Shown here: positions 1 through 8,812 of the stretch, piece by piece
How positions within the stretch are numbered: the first letter of the stretch is position 1
Layout: each line of letters opens with the position of its first letter
Source: JOPF136 sp963773835
Lineage (GTDB): Bacteria > Acidobacteriota > Terriglobia > Acidiferrales > UBA7541
Length of the DNA stretch: 64,000 bases
Reading direction: 5' to 3'
Assembly: GCA_963773835.1 (NCBI GenBank)
Contig: CAVZCQ010000003.1
Coordinates: 248,001 to 312,000, forward strand
Notes under the pieces: generated by a model
What the model was told of the DNA's origin: nothing
Database searches by the model: none
What the model saw: only the letters and a program-made list of their open reading frames with translations
Translations under genes and position numbers: made by a program

Positions 1-88
1 GAGATGGCAGGGCCTGGGCTTGCAGCGCGGGGGTAAAGGCAGCGCCAAAGGCCAACGCGAGAAATCCGGCGGCGAAATAACTCTGCAT
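1..88 (-). CDS. Secreted protein, N-terminal fragment (cut by window edge)
   Basis: Only the first 29 codons are present. They begin with ATG read leftwards from position 88, preceded by a perfect AGGAGG ribosome-binding site (95-100, reverse strand). The peptide starts MQSYFAAGFLALAFGAAF and continues to an Ala-rich stretch ending in ALQAQA. This is a typical signal peptide with a plausible signal peptidase I site, so the product is probably exported. The mature part lies outside the window and its function cannot be judged. Confidence 0.6.
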   Translation of the reverse strand, partial: MQSYFAAGFLALAFGAAFTPALQAQALPS

Positions 89-130
89 AGACAGCCTCCT
101 GCCAGCTATCCAGTATACCCCCGCGACGGG

Positions 131-1159
131 CTAGGGTGCGGGAACCTGGAGATTGGGGTTGCTCAATTCGCGACGCACTTCGGGGAGGAGCTGGGAGGGC
201 GGGCCCACGTGGAGATGATCGCGGGCCTCAACCGTGCGCACGGACTCCTCGTGCGAGAGGAGCTTGCGGCCCTGCACCTGGTGGGAGATGAGGGCGGGAA
301 GCCAGATCCCAGGTGCGACTTCCTTCTGTTCGATGTGCACGCGTCCGCCCTTGTCGATCTTCCCGAGGATGCCGCCGCCGAACCGGAGATCGCGAACCAG
401 CTCGGCGTCCAGTTGGACTACGGCTCCGCTCTGCGGATCCACCCAGAGGGTGATGCGGCTGGCGGCAAGCAGCTCGGTGGCGATGGAACCGGAGGCGGTG
501 GCGGGCTTGGGATCGAGCAGGAGTTTCTCCAGAGGGCGGTGCGCGGAGGAATTCGGCAATCGTTCGGAGCCGAGCCAGGAGATTTCGTAGCCGTCGCGGA
601 AAGCTTCCACGGCGCGGTAACGCTCTGCCGTGCGCTTCTTCCACTTCACAACGCGGGCCTGCTGGCGGGGTTCATCGGGGTCCAGCGCCCACACCAGGTC
701 CTGCTCGACCTCGCGGAGCTCCTCGCGAAACTTTTCGGGGGTCACCTGGGCTCCGGAATCCGCCATGACAATTTTTACCGTGCCGGTTCCGGTGGGATAG
801 ACGCGATAGACGCGATCGAGGACGGGGCCGGCATCGCCGGCGTGGCGGCGCTCGATCCAGTGTTCGGTGCGGGCGAATTCCGCCTCGGCGGCATCGCTGC
901 GGTGAGTGGTGGCGATCACACGCTCGAGGAGCGCGCGCAGCTCCTGGCGCGAGGGAGGCGGCTGCGAGGGGACCGAGGATGGCGGGGCGGCAGTGGAAGC
1001 AGGAGCAGGAGGAAGTTTGGCTGCCTGCCGGGCTGCGAGCGGGCCTGCGCCGAGCAGCAGCAGGCAAATCCAGGAGCGAAGGCGAGCGACGATGCCGGTC
1101 AGACAGCGAACGCCGCGCGGCGACCGGCGGCAGTCCTGCTGCGCAGAGGAAAGGCGCAT
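131..1159 (-). CDS. Conserved secreted protein of unknown function
   Basis: The product is 342 aa. A basic N-terminus is followed by a hydrophobic stretch (WICLLLLGAGPLAA, about residues 31-44), which indicates a signal peptide, and then a Pro/Ala-rich linker. The remainder is a soluble domain rich in charged residues and beta-type segments, with a region mentioning repeated Leu/Glu positions near residues 180-330. No catalytic motif is visible. The gene lies about 50 nt downstream of the secreted DinB-like gene on the same strand and may be co-transcribed with it. A downstream non-ATG start nearer the signal peptide is possible. I do not recognise the family; it resembles uncharacterised exported proteins common in Acidobacteria. 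Confidence 0.6.
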   Translation of the reverse strand: MRLSSAQQDCRRSPRGVRCLTGIVARLRSWICLLLLGAGPLAARQAAKLPPAPASTAAPPSSVPSQPPPSRQELRALLERVIATTHRSDAAEAEFARTEHWIERRHAGDAGPVLDRVYRVYPTGTGTVKIVMADSGAQVTPEKFREELREVEQDLVWALDPDEPRQQARVVKWKKRTAERYRAVEAFRDGYEISWLGSERLPNSSAHRPLEKLLLDPKPATASGSIATELLAASRITLWVDPQSGAVVQLDAELVRDLRFGGGILGKIDKGGRVHIEQKEVAPGIWLPALISHQVQGRKLLSHEESVRTVEARDHLHVGPPSQLLPEVRRELSNPNLQVPAP

Positions 1160-1207
1160 GAGATTGGGATTCGGGCCGCGCCGGGCAGGGTTGCCGGGAG
1201 CGGCGCG

Positions 1208-1780
1208 CTAATTCTTTGCCGGGCGCGCTGGCGCCGCGTGCTCCTCGCTCCAGGGGGGCACGATGCCATTGACGCGGGCGTAGGCGATGAGCTGGCCCAG
1301 GTGCTCGTGGCAATGAGTGGCGGCGACGAGCATGGCCTCGCGCACGGTGGCATCGCGGCCGAACAGTTTGATCGGTTTATCGATGTCCGGGGCGTTTTGG
1401 ATGGCCGCCTTGATGTGGGCGAAGGAGGCCTTCAGCGTTTCGATCACCTTCGGTTTATCGGTGATCTTCGCGAGCGCGGCGCCGGTGGTGCCTTCCAGCC
1501 GCGGAGTACCTAGGAAGGTGGCAAACGTGTAGTTCCCTGAGGCGACGTGCATGAAGACCTCGCTGGTGGAGCGGGCGCCCTCGGGATGCCAGGAGTACTT
1601 TTCCTGCGGAAATCTCTCGGCGAGCGCGACGAGCTTCTTTTCCGCGTCTTCCATGGAACGGATAATTTCCGCCTTGAAGCTGGCGGGAGCCGGCGGGGCC
1701 TGCGCGCGGATGGGCGCAGGGGGAGCGGCGAGGGCGAACGCGACTGCGAGTGCCGCGAGGGCTGTGGATGTCCTGTGCAT
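1208..1780 (-). CDS. Exported DinB-fold protein
   Basis: The start at 1780 is chosen because AGGAGG lies just upstream and the protein then opens with a clear signal peptide (MHRTSTALAALAVAFALAA, ending near IRAQA). The 190-aa product carries the four-helix DinB pattern: an early helix with a His in FMHVAS and a late HCHEHLGQL helix, consistent with the family's three-His metal site. DinB-fold enzymes include thiol-dependent S-transferases, but most are uncharacterised. The export signal is a variation that I associate with acidobacterial paralogues. Two further DinB-fold genes lie in this window (11335-11895 and 55059-55616). Confidence 0.75.
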   Translation of the reverse strand: MHRTSTALAALAVAFALAAPPAPIRAQAPPAPASFKAEIIRSMEDAEKKLVALAERFPQEKYSWHPEGARSTSEVFMHVASGNYTFATFLGTPRLEGTTGAALAKITDKPKVIETLKASFAHIKAAIQNAPDIDKPIKLFGRDATVREAMLVAATHCHEHLGQLIAYARVNGIVPPWSEEHAAPARPAKN

Positions 1781-1923
1781 GGTTTCCTCCTGCGAGCGGG
1801 CGGCGCCGCGAACCATTATGTGGGGTGCGAGCGCTGCAACGAACCATCTTTTACTCTAAAGGCGGGGCCGTGTACAGAGGCAGGGCGGAAACTTCAAACG
1901 GCCAAAAAACGTATAGACTAAAG

Positions 1924-3192
1924 ATGAGCGGAAGACCCCAGATGAAGGAAGCCAGCCGGGCCAATGCGGTGGCGTTCGGCGAGACGCTGCGTCTCGCGGT
2001 GGATACGCTGCGGGTGAACCGGCTGCGGACGTTCCTGACGCTGCTGGGCGTGATCCTTTCGGTGTTCACCCTGGTGCTGGTGATGTCGGTGGTGGAGGGG
2101 TTGAACCATTACGTGTCGGACAAGGTGGCCAACCTGGGGGCCAACACGGTGATCTTCGACAAATACGGGATCATCACGAATTTCGAGGCCTTCGTGAAGG
2201 CGGCGCGGCGGCCGCCGCTGCGGGTGGACGACTACGAATACGTGAGGGACCACGCGGACCGGCCGGAGCAGGTGGGAGCGAGCGCGAACCGGCAACTCGA
2301 CGTGCGCTATGGGAACGAGACGGTGCAGGGCGCGGACGTGTTCGGCGGAACGCCCAATATGATGGACCTGCGCGGGTTCACCATGGACCAGGGGCGGGCG
2401 CTGAACGACACGGACGAACTGCACCGTTCGCCCGTGTGCATCCTGGGGAACGATCTGGTGCAGCGGTTCTTTGAGAACGTGGACCCGGTCGGCAAAACAG
2501 TGCGAGTGGGGCCGCAGACGTACCTGGTGGTGGGAACGGCAAAGCCGCTGGGCTCTGTGTTCGGGCAGTCGCGGGACAACTTCGTATGGATGCCGTTCGC
2601 GACCTACATGAAGAGCTGGCACTTGCCGGATGATTCGGTGGCCATCTGGGTGGCGTCGCGGTCGCCGGAACTGACGGAGCCCACGGTGGACGAGGTGCGC
2701 GTGATCCTGCGCGCGAAGCGCAAGGTGCCGTACGACACCGCGGACAATTTCGGGGTAGTGACGAACAACTCGATCACGGCGACCTGGACGCAGATCACCG
2801 GAAACCTGTTCGGGCTGGCCATCATGCTCACTTCGGTTTTCCTGGTGGTGGGCGGGATCGTGATCATGAACATCATGCTGGCCAGCGTGACGGAGCGGAC
2901 GCGGGAGATCGGGATCCGCAAATCGCTGGGAGCGCGGAAACAGCATATCGTGATGCAGTTCCTGGTGGAGTCGGCGATCATGGCGGCCGCCGGCGGAATT
3001 GCAGGAGTGCTGGGGGGGATGGCGGTGGCGGCGCTGGTGCGCAACCTCACGTTCATGCCGGCGACCACGCCGGTGAGCGCCATCATCGTATCGATGCTGC
3101 TGGCCACGTCGGTGGGACTGTTCTTTGGGATCTATCCGGCGATGCGGGCGGCGCGGCTGGACCCGGTCGAAGCGCTGCGGTACGAGATGTGA
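1924..3192 (+). CDS. MacB/FtsX-type ABC transporter permease (first of a pair)
   Basis: The product is 422 aa from ATG 1924; ATG 1942 is an alternative. One N-terminal transmembrane segment (TFLTLLGVILSVFTLVLVM) is followed by a periplasmic MacB-PCD-like domain and a C-terminal FtsX domain with three transmembrane helices. The FtsX core motif reads VTERTREIGIRKSLGAR. Such permeases pair with an ATPase and export peptides, lipoproteins or macrolides, or act as mechanotransmission devices. No ATP-binding subunit is encoded next to it, so the ATPase is either elsewhere or to the left of the window. The next gene is a paralogue, 13 nt downstream and probably co-transcribed, which suggests a heteromeric permease pair. 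Confidence 0.88.
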   Translation: MSGRPQMKEASRANAVAFGETLRLAVDTLRVNRLRTFLTLLGVILSVFTLVLVMSVVEGLNHYVSDKVANLGANTVIFDKYGIITNFEAFVKAARRPPLRVDDYEYVRDHADRPEQVGASANRQLDVRYGNETVQGADVFGGTPNMMDLRGFTMDQGRALNDTDELHRSPVCILGNDLVQRFFENVDPVGKTVRVGPQTYLVVGTAKPLGSVFGQSRDNFVWMPFATYMKSWHLPDDSVAIWVASRSPELTEPTVDEVRVILRAKRKVPYDTADNFGVVTNNSITATWTQITGNLFGLAIMLTSVFLVVGGIVIMNIMLASVTERTREIGIRKSLGARKQHIVMQFLVESAIMAAAGGIAGVLGGMAVAALVRNLTFMPATTPVSAIIVSMLLATSVGLFFGIYPAMRAARLDPVEALRYEM

Positions 3193-3205
3193 GGCGGAGC
3201 GAGCG

Positions 3206-4444
3206 ATGCGCCATGATTACCGCGAAAACCTGAGGCTGGCGCTGGATACGCTGCGGGCACACAAACTGCGGAGCTTCCTGACCATCGTGGGCGTGGTGAT
3301 CGGGGTGATGATCATCATTGTTGTGGCCGGACTGCTCCAGGGTTTCAACTCGACGGTGACCGAGGTGATCACCGGGTACGGCGCGAACACGGCGTTCATC
3401 TCCAAATTCGAACAGGGCTTCCGCACCGGACGGCTGACCGAAGAGGAACGGAAGCGCAAGGACCTGACGCTGGAAGAAGGCCAGGCGCTCGTGGGAGAGG
3501 CGCCGGACATCCGAGCGGTGGCCATCTCGATTTTCCCCGACAACGAGACGAGCAGCGTCCGGTACAAGGACCAGGAGGTGACCGCCCTGGATTTTCGCGG
3601 CACCTTCCCGGCGTTCGCGGAAGTGTATGCAAATGCGAATCTCAAAGAGGGCCGGTTCTTCTCCGACGGCGACAACGAGCACAAGCGGGAGGTGACGGTG
3701 ATTGGGGAGAGCGTGGCGAAGGCGCTGTTCCCCAACGTGGATCCCATCGGGAAATTGGTGATCGCGAACGGCCACCAGTTTGAAGTGATCGGTGTCTTCG
3801 AGCTGCCCAAAGGCGGCTTCGGGATGAACAATGAAGATCGCCGGGTGGTCATCCCGTACTACACATTCCGGAAGCTGTACCCCAACACAAAGTTCCACGG
3901 GTACCGCATCGAGGCGTATCCGAACCGGCTGGACGCCGCGGTGGACGAAGCGCGGGTGATCCTGCGCCGCGCGCGCAGAGTGGCATACGATAAGCCAGAC
4001 GATTTTTCCATCCAGACCTCGCAGCAGGCCATCGAGAGTTTCTACGCGATTTTGGCAGGGGTGGCGCTGGCCATGCTGGTGCTGAGCTCGATCGGGCTGA
4101 TGATCGGCGGCGTGGGCGTGATGAACATCATGCTGGTGAGCGTGACGGAACGCACGCGGGAAATTGGCGTGCGAAAAGCGATCGGAGCGCGGCGGGGCGA
4201 CATCAAATGGCAGTTCCTGTTCGAAGCCATGACGCTGACGGGCATCGGGGGAGTGATGGGCATCGTGCTGGGATGGCTGGTGACGGTGGGATTGGGGGCG
4301 GCGCTGGATTGGCGCGCGGTGGTGCCGATCTGGGCGGTGATTGTCGGATTCTGCGTGTCGGTGGGCATCGGGCTGGTGTTCGGCGTGTGGCCGGCGCTGA
4401 AGGCGGCGCGGCTGGATCCGGTGGTGGCGCTGCGATACGAATAG
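3206..4444 (+). CDS. MacB/FtsX-type ABC transporter permease (second of a pair)
   Basis: The product is 412 aa from ATG 3206, preceded by a GGCGGAGCGAG ribosome-binding region. It has the same architecture as its upstream neighbour: an N-terminal membrane anchor (FLTIVGVVIGVMIIIVVAGL), an extracytoplasmic domain of about 220 aa, and a C-terminal FtsX domain with the motif VTERTREIGVRKAIGAR, ending in the typical LKAARLDPVVALRYE. It is a paralogue rather than a duplicate of the upstream gene, because the extracytoplasmic domains differ strongly. The two products may form the permease dimer. The gene is followed by a hairpin between convergent genes (4464-4494). Confidence 0.88.
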   Translation: MRHDYRENLRLALDTLRAHKLRSFLTIVGVVIGVMIIIVVAGLLQGFNSTVTEVITGYGANTAFISKFEQGFRTGRLTEEERKRKDLTLEEGQALVGEAPDIRAVAISIFPDNETSSVRYKDQEVTALDFRGTFPAFAEVYANANLKEGRFFSDGDNEHKREVTVIGESVAKALFPNVDPIGKLVIANGHQFEVIGVFELPKGGFGMNNEDRRVVIPYYTFRKLYPNTKFHGYRIEAYPNRLDAAVDEARVILRRARRVAYDKPDDFSIQTSQQAIESFYAILAGVALAMLVLSSIGLMIGGVGVMNIMLVSVTERTREIGVRKAIGARRGDIKWQFLFEAMTLTGIGGVMGIVLGWLVTVGLGAALDWRAVVPIWAVIVGFCVSVGIGLVFGVWPALKAARLDPVVALRYE

Positions 4445-4463
4445 GGCGGGATGAGAAAAAGAT

Positions 4464-4494
4464 CCGCGGTCAGAGAAGCACTGACCGCGGCTAC
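4464..4494 (-). repeat. GTAG-headed palindrome between convergent genes
   Basis: A 10-bp perfect stem (CCGCGGTCAG / CTGACCGCGG) encloses a 7-nt loop. Read on the minus strand it starts GTAGCCGCGG, and the TAG of that foot is the stop codon of the phosphatase gene. The site lies between two converging genes, so it can terminate both. It has no U-run. It belongs to the recurrent palindrome family described in the findings. Confidence 0.7.
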
Positions 4495-5135
4495 CTGGGA
4501 GCGGTGCTGACGGAGGGGGCGAGGCCGCGGTCGGTGGCCAGACGCTGCGGGAAATTTTCCACGTAGGTTTCAAGCTGCGGGAAGAAGAAGTGGTGGTAGT
4601 GGTAGGCCCTCATTTCGGCCACGGCGCTCGCCGGGCACCAGTGATCCACTGCAATGCGATAGAGAGCCACCATCGCGCCGGTGCGGTCGCGTCCCTGCTG
4701 GCAGTGGACGTAGACCTTGCGCTGGGGACTTGCGGCGAGCAGGGTGAAAAACCGGCCGACCTCGTCGTCCGTGGGATTGTCCCAGGCGCGCCAGGGAAGA
4801 TTGACGAAGCGCATGCCCAGGGCTTCCACGGCGCGGCGCTCGAGAGTGTTCTCGCCCTTCTCGTGGCGAAAGCTGATGACCGTGTCAACGCCCATCTGCT
4901 TCAGCTCGCGATAGCCTTCGGAAGTGGGCTGGCCGCCACGGAACAGCAGCGGTGTGACCTGGCCAAAGTTGGCGAGGCCTCGAAGCGCGGGCTGCGACGC
5001 CGCTGCGGGGACAGCGATAGTTGAGCAGCCGGCGGGGGCGATGGCAGCCTGCGCGCCCGAACTGGGCCGCGCACTCCACAGGATTGCGGAGAGAGCGAGT
5101 GCCAGTGCGAAGCTGACGCGCAGTTGCGTGGACAT
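4491..5135 (-). CDS. Exported dual-specificity/tyrosine phosphatase family protein
   Basis: The product is 214 aa. It opens with a signal peptide (VSFALALALSAILWSA, then SSGAQA). The phosphatase signature HCQQGRDRTG is complete: catalytic Cys145, phosphate-binding Arg151 and the following Thr. Upstream are the LFRGGQPTSEGYRELKQMGV and VISFRHEKGE segments seen in atypical DSP and tyrosine phosphatase families. The protein should hydrolyse phosphoesters in the periplasm; the substrate is unknown. No strong ribosome-binding site is visible. The stop codon is embedded in the foot of the 4464-4494 palindrome. Confidence 0.8.
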   Translation of the reverse strand: MSTQLRVSFALALALSAILWSARPSSGAQAAIAPAGCSTIAVPAAASQPALRGLANFGQVTPLLFRGGQPTSEGYRELKQMGVDTVISFRHEKGENTLERRAVEALGMRFVNLPWRAWDNPTDDEVGRFFTLLAASPQRKVYVHCQQGRDRTGAMVALYRIAVDHWCPASAVAEMRAYHYHHFFFPQLETYVENFPQRLATDRGLAPSVSTAPR

Positions 5136-5686
5136 GAACTGAGCCCGTGCTCGAATGCTGAAGGGAATTGTACGGCGAAACCTGAGCGTGGAGCGAGAAC
5201 TATGGGCCGAATTGGGACATCAGCCACAACATCTGGACACTTCGGACACATGACCACACTATTTTGTATCTGACCTCTTGACACCACCTTTCGCTCGGAG
5301 CATACTCCCGCCCCAGCACGGGGGAGCGAAACCGGACCGGGCAGGGCCAGCCGACCGACCGGCTTCGAAAGCTTCCCGCCGGAGGCCAGTCCTAATAGCC
5401 GAAGCGACCGTGGGAGAGTGTCGCCTCATTTTTCGAGCGCGATTCTCCGCAGGGTTTGCTTTCCCTTTTCAGGCAGACCTCAGCGGTAGAATCCCCGGTG
5501 AATGGCGGCAGACTCCGGCTGATTCGACGGAAAACTCTCGCGGGTGGGCGAGGGTTACTTTCAACGGAACAGGCGGGAACTGGCGAGTTTGACAAGCGGT
5601 ATACTGGAGAGGTTTCCCCCTTCCACGGAACCTCCCCGGGCCGGTGCGCGGACCGGCGAGATCAGACCAGGAGAGGGGAGACGGAC
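5136..5686. other. Long non-coding region upstream of nrdJ
   Basis: This 551-nt stretch separates the divergent phosphatase and nrdJ starts. No coding ORF is supported. A TTGACA box with a 17-nt spacer to CATACT lies at 5278-5306. A TATACT box, the -10-like hexamer also seen before the dehydrogenase and infC genes, lies at 5600-5605. Between them are GC-rich, partly self-complementary segments (about 5310-5400), but I cannot match them to any riboswitch class. No B12-box-like conserved sequence was recognised. Confidence 0.5.
5226..5306 (+). promoter_or_regulatory. Candidate distal nrdJ promoter with possible NrdR-like boxes
   Basis: A consensus TTGACA (5278-5283), a 17-nt spacer and CATACT (5301-5306, 4/6 to TATAAT) form a good sigma-70-type promoter. 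Just upstream, ACAACATCTGGACA (5226-5239) and ACACTATTTTGTAT (5256-5269) are spaced 30 bp start to start. NrdR boxes upstream of ribonucleotide reductase genes usually occur as tandem 16-bp palindromes at about that spacing. Both candidates are poor palindromes, so the NrdR reading is tentative. A transcript from here would have a leader of roughly 370 nt. Confidence 0.35.
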
Positions 5687-8467
5687 ATGGCGGGAAAAGC
5701 AGTATTGAACGGACACACCGGCGTGGGCACACAACTACAGCGCAAAACGGGAATGGAATTCCGGCGGCACTTCACCGACGGCAAGACGTCGCCGTTCGAC
5801 CTGATGGAATGGGAGCGGCGCACGGCCCAGATCGGCAACGAAAAGGGCCAGGTCATTTTCCGTCAGGACAACGTGGAAGTTCCGAAGTCCTGGTCGCAGA
5901 CGGCCACGAACATCGTGGCGTCGAAATATTTTCACGGCAAGCCGGGCAGCAGCGAGCGGGAATCTTCGGTGCGGCACCTGATCAGCCGGGTGGCGGACAC
6001 GATTGTGAGGTGGGGAGAGCAGGGAGGTTACTTCGCAAGCACGGAGTCGCGCGACGCCTTTCATGATGAACTGCGGCACCTGCTGGTGGAGCAGAAGATG
6101 AGCTTCAACTCGCCGGTGTGGTTCAACGTGGGAGTGCAGGCGAAGCCGCAGTGCTCCGCGTGCTTCATCAACTCGGTGAACGACTCGATGGATTCCATCA
6201 TGTCGCTGGCGAAGACGGAAGGGATGCTGTTCAAGTGGGGCTCGGGAACGGGTACAAATTTCTCGACGCTGCGCTCGGCCCACGAGTCGCTCTCGGGTGG
6301 CGGGATCGCCTCGGGGCCGGTGAGCTTCATGCGCGGGTTCGACGCGTTCGCGGGCGTCATCAAGAGCGGAGGGAAGACGCGGCGCGCGGCGAAGATGGTG
6401 ATCCTGAACGCGGACCATCCGGACATCATGGAATTCATCAACTGCAAAATGAAAGAGGAACAGAAGGCGCATACGCTGATCGAGCAGGGATACGATTCGG
6501 GGATCGACGGCGAGGCCTACAGCTCCGTCTTCTACCAGAACGCGAACCACTCCGTGCGCGTGACCGACGACTTCATGCGCGCGGTGGAGGACGACCGCGA
6601 CTGGTGGACGCACAACGTGACCGACGGGCAGCCGGCCGTGAAATATTCGGCGCGCGACCTGCTGCGGCAGATTTCCGATTCCACGTGGCACTGCGGGGAC
6701 CCGGGGATGCAGTTCGACAGCACGGTGAACCGCTGGCACACCTGCAAGAACACGGCGCGCATCAACGCGTCGAACCCGTGCAGCGAGTACATGTTCCTGG
6801 ACGACACGGCGTGCAACCTGGCGTCGCTGAACCTGATGAAGTTCCTGGGACGCAACGGGCAGTTCGACGTGGAGGCGTTCCGGCAGGCGGTGGACGTCAC
6901 CATCACGGCGCAGGAAATCCTGGTGGACAACGCAAGCTATCCGACGCCGAAAATCACGCAGAATTCGCACGACTTCCGGCCGCTGGGACTGGGCTACGCC
7001 AATCTGGGCGCGCTGCTGATGTCCATGGCGCTTCCGTACGATTCCGACGGCGGGCGCGACGTGTGCGGCGCGATCACCGGGCTGATGACCGGCGAGGCGT
7101 ACCTGCAATCGGCGCGCATCTCGGAGCGGCTGGGGCCGTTTGCCGGCTACGAGGCGAACCGCGAGCCCATGCTGGAAGTGATCCGCATGCACCGCGATTC
7201 GGTGCGGCCGATCAAGGCGGAGAACGTGCAGGCGTCGCTGCTGCGCGCGGCGCAGGACGCGTGGGAGAAGGCGCTGGCGGAAGGCACGAAATCCGGCTAC
7301 CGGAATTCGCAGGTGTCCGTGCTCGCGCCTACGGGCACCATCGGCTTCATGATGGACTGCGACACCACGGGAATCGAGCCGGACCTGGCGCTGGTGAAAT
7401 ACAAGAAGCTGGTGGGCGGCGGGATGATCAAGATCGTGAACAACACGGTGCCGCTGGCTCTCAGCCGTCTGGGATACCAGCCCGAGGAAGTGCACGCCAT
7501 TGTGGACTACATCGACCGCACAGGGACGATTGAAGGGGCGCCGGCGTTGAAGACGGACCACCTGCCCGTGTTCGATTGTTCGCTTTCGCCGGCCGCGGGC
7601 TCGCGATCGATTTCCTGGACGGGGCATGTGCGCATGATGGCCGCGGCGCAGCCGTTCCTTTCCGGCGCGATCAGCAAAACGATCAACATGCCGGAAAGCT
7701 CGACGGTGGAAGAGATCATGCAGGCCTACATGGAGTCCTGGAAGCTGGGACTGAAGGCCGTGGCCGTCTATCGCGACAACTCCAAGCGCAGCCAGCCGCT
7801 TTCCGCGAGCCAGGGGAAGAAGGAACCGGCTGCTGCACCAGCGCCGGCGGCAACACCCGCGGGCGTGGTGCCCGCTGATGCGGCCGCTGCCGCAGGGCAA
7901 CAGGAAATGTTCCCCGGGACACGCCGCCACAAGCTGCCCGAAACGCGCAACTCGGTGACGCATAAATTCTCCATCGCCAGCCACGAAGGCTACATCACCG
8001 TGGGCATGTACGACGACGGCTCGCCGGGCGAGATCTTCATCAAGATGTCCAAGGAAGGCTCGACGCTTTCGGGCTTCATGGACGGGTTCGCGATGGCGGT
8101 TTCGATCGGGCTGCAGTACGGCGTGCCGCTCAAGTCGCTGGTGGACAAATTCATCAATACGCGGTTCGATCCCTCGGGCTATACGCCGAATCCGGATATC
8201 CGCTACGCGAAGTCGGTGCTGGACTATATCGGGCGGTGGCTGGGCGGAAAATTCATTTCGCGGGATTATCTGACCTCCGCAGCGCCCGCCGAGGAAAACG
8301 GCGTGGCCGCGGCTCCCCATAGCACGCTGACGGAAAGCCTCTCTGCGCCGGGCGCATTACCGACCGCGGAGGATGCGCCGACCTGCTCCAATTGCGGCAG
8401 CCTGATGACCCGCAACGGCAGTTGCTACAAGTGCGGCAACTGCGGCGAAACCTCCGGCTGCAGCTAG
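5687..8467 (+). CDS. nrdJ: Adenosylcobalamin-dependent (class II) ribonucleotide reductase
   Basis: The product is 926 aa from ATG 5687, chosen for the GGAGAGGGGAG ribosome-binding site; the upstream in-frame ORF extension is not protein-like. The enzyme reduces ribonucleotides to deoxyribonucleotides using the coenzyme B12 radical. The N-terminal part has the FHDELR...MSFNSPVWFNVGV segment and the PQCSACF cysteines. The catalytic loop NPCSEYMFLDDTACNLASL is at about residues 363-381, with Asn363, Cys365 and Glu367 in the N-x-C-x-E arrangement of class II enzymes. After an Ala/Pro-rich linker (about 710-745) comes a TSCPD domain, and the C-terminus is a small Cys-rich tail (CSNCGSL...CYKCGNCGETSGCS) that supplies redox-active and probably zinc-binding cysteines. 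The length fits the family. The enzyme is oxygen-independent and needs B12 supply. Confidence 0.96.
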   Translation: MAGKAVLNGHTGVGTQLQRKTGMEFRRHFTDGKTSPFDLMEWERRTAQIGNEKGQVIFRQDNVEVPKSWSQTATNIVASKYFHGKPGSSERESSVRHLISRVADTIVRWGEQGGYFASTESRDAFHDELRHLLVEQKMSFNSPVWFNVGVQAKPQCSACFINSVNDSMDSIMSLAKTEGMLFKWGSGTGTNFSTLRSAHESLSGGGIASGPVSFMRGFDAFAGVIKSGGKTRRAAKMVILNADHPDIMEFINCKMKEEQKAHTLIEQGYDSGIDGEAYSSVFYQNANHSVRVTDDFMRAVEDDRDWWTHNVTDGQPAVKYSARDLLRQISDSTWHCGDPGMQFDSTVNRWHTCKNTARINASNPCSEYMFLDDTACNLASLNLMKFLGRNGQFDVEAFRQAVDVTITAQEILVDNASYPTPKITQNSHDFRPLGLGYANLGALLMSMALPYDSDGGRDVCGAITGLMTGEAYLQSARISERLGPFAGYEANREPMLEVIRMHRDSVRPIKAENVQASLLRAAQDAWEKALAEGTKSGYRNSQVSVLAPTGTIGFMMDCDTTGIEPDLALVKYKKLVGGGMIKIVNNTVPLALSRLGYQPEEVHAIVDYIDRTGTIEGAPALKTDHLPVFDCSLSPAAGSRSISWTGHVRMMAAAQPFLSGAISKTINMPESSTVEEIMQAYMESWKLGLKAVAVYRDNSKRSQPLSASQGKKEPAAAPAPAATPAGVVPADAAAAAGQQEMFPGTRRHKLPETRNSVTHKFSIASHEGYITVGMYDDGSPGEIFIKMSKEGSTLSGFMDGFAMAVSIGLQYGVPLKSLVDKFINTRFDPSGYTPNPDIRYAKSVLDYIGRWLGGKFISRDYLTSAAPAEENGVAAAPHSTLTESLSAPGALPTAEDAPTCSNCGSLMTRNGSCYKCGNCGETSGCS

Positions 8468-8812
8468 GATTTCTCGCCGGGCCACCATTTGGTGGTATCC
8501 GGCTGACGAACTTCTAGGCCGGGGGCAGCACCATCCATCCAATAAATTTGGATTTGACCTTCGGCCTGGGGAAAGGATGAGCCCGGGAACGAAGAAGTGT
8601 TAGATCTCGTGGGATAGTCTCTGCCACGAGGCGTTGGCATTCGCAACCGCAAGACTGCACCAGCTCCGCACGATCTGATCGCAGCCTACGATTCGAAGCG
8701 TCGTCGCAAGCCTGACACAGATTCACATCAGCCAAATGCAATCGAGTAGGGCCGGAATTTTGGCCCAGAACGCACTTTTCTCAAATCGGTCGGGTTCGAA
8801 CAAGGAGGCAGA
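8468..8812. other. Intergenic region between nrdJ and the CBASS cassette
   Basis: The region is 345 nt with no convincing ORF. The base composition shifts here from the GC-rich nrdJ to a more mixed sequence that continues through the cassette, so the left junction of the acquired segment may lie in this region. A ribosome-binding site AAGGAGG (8802-8808) closes the region, five nt before the CD-NTase start. No tRNA end, integrase or clear direct repeat was found. Confidence 0.45.

Noticed and set aside
20..1513. Plus-strand ORF of 497 codons at the left edge
   Set aside because: It lies antisense to two minus-strand genes with signal peptides and ribosome-binding sites, and is low-complexity Gly/Arg-rich.
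5313..5686. Cobalamin riboswitch in the nrdJ leader
   Set aside because: No B12-box-like conserved sequence or recognisable core could be found, although a long leader is possible.
5735..8320. Minus-strand ORF of 861 codons opposite nrdJ
   Set aside because: Shadow of nrdJ; Arg/His-rich translation without any family likeness.
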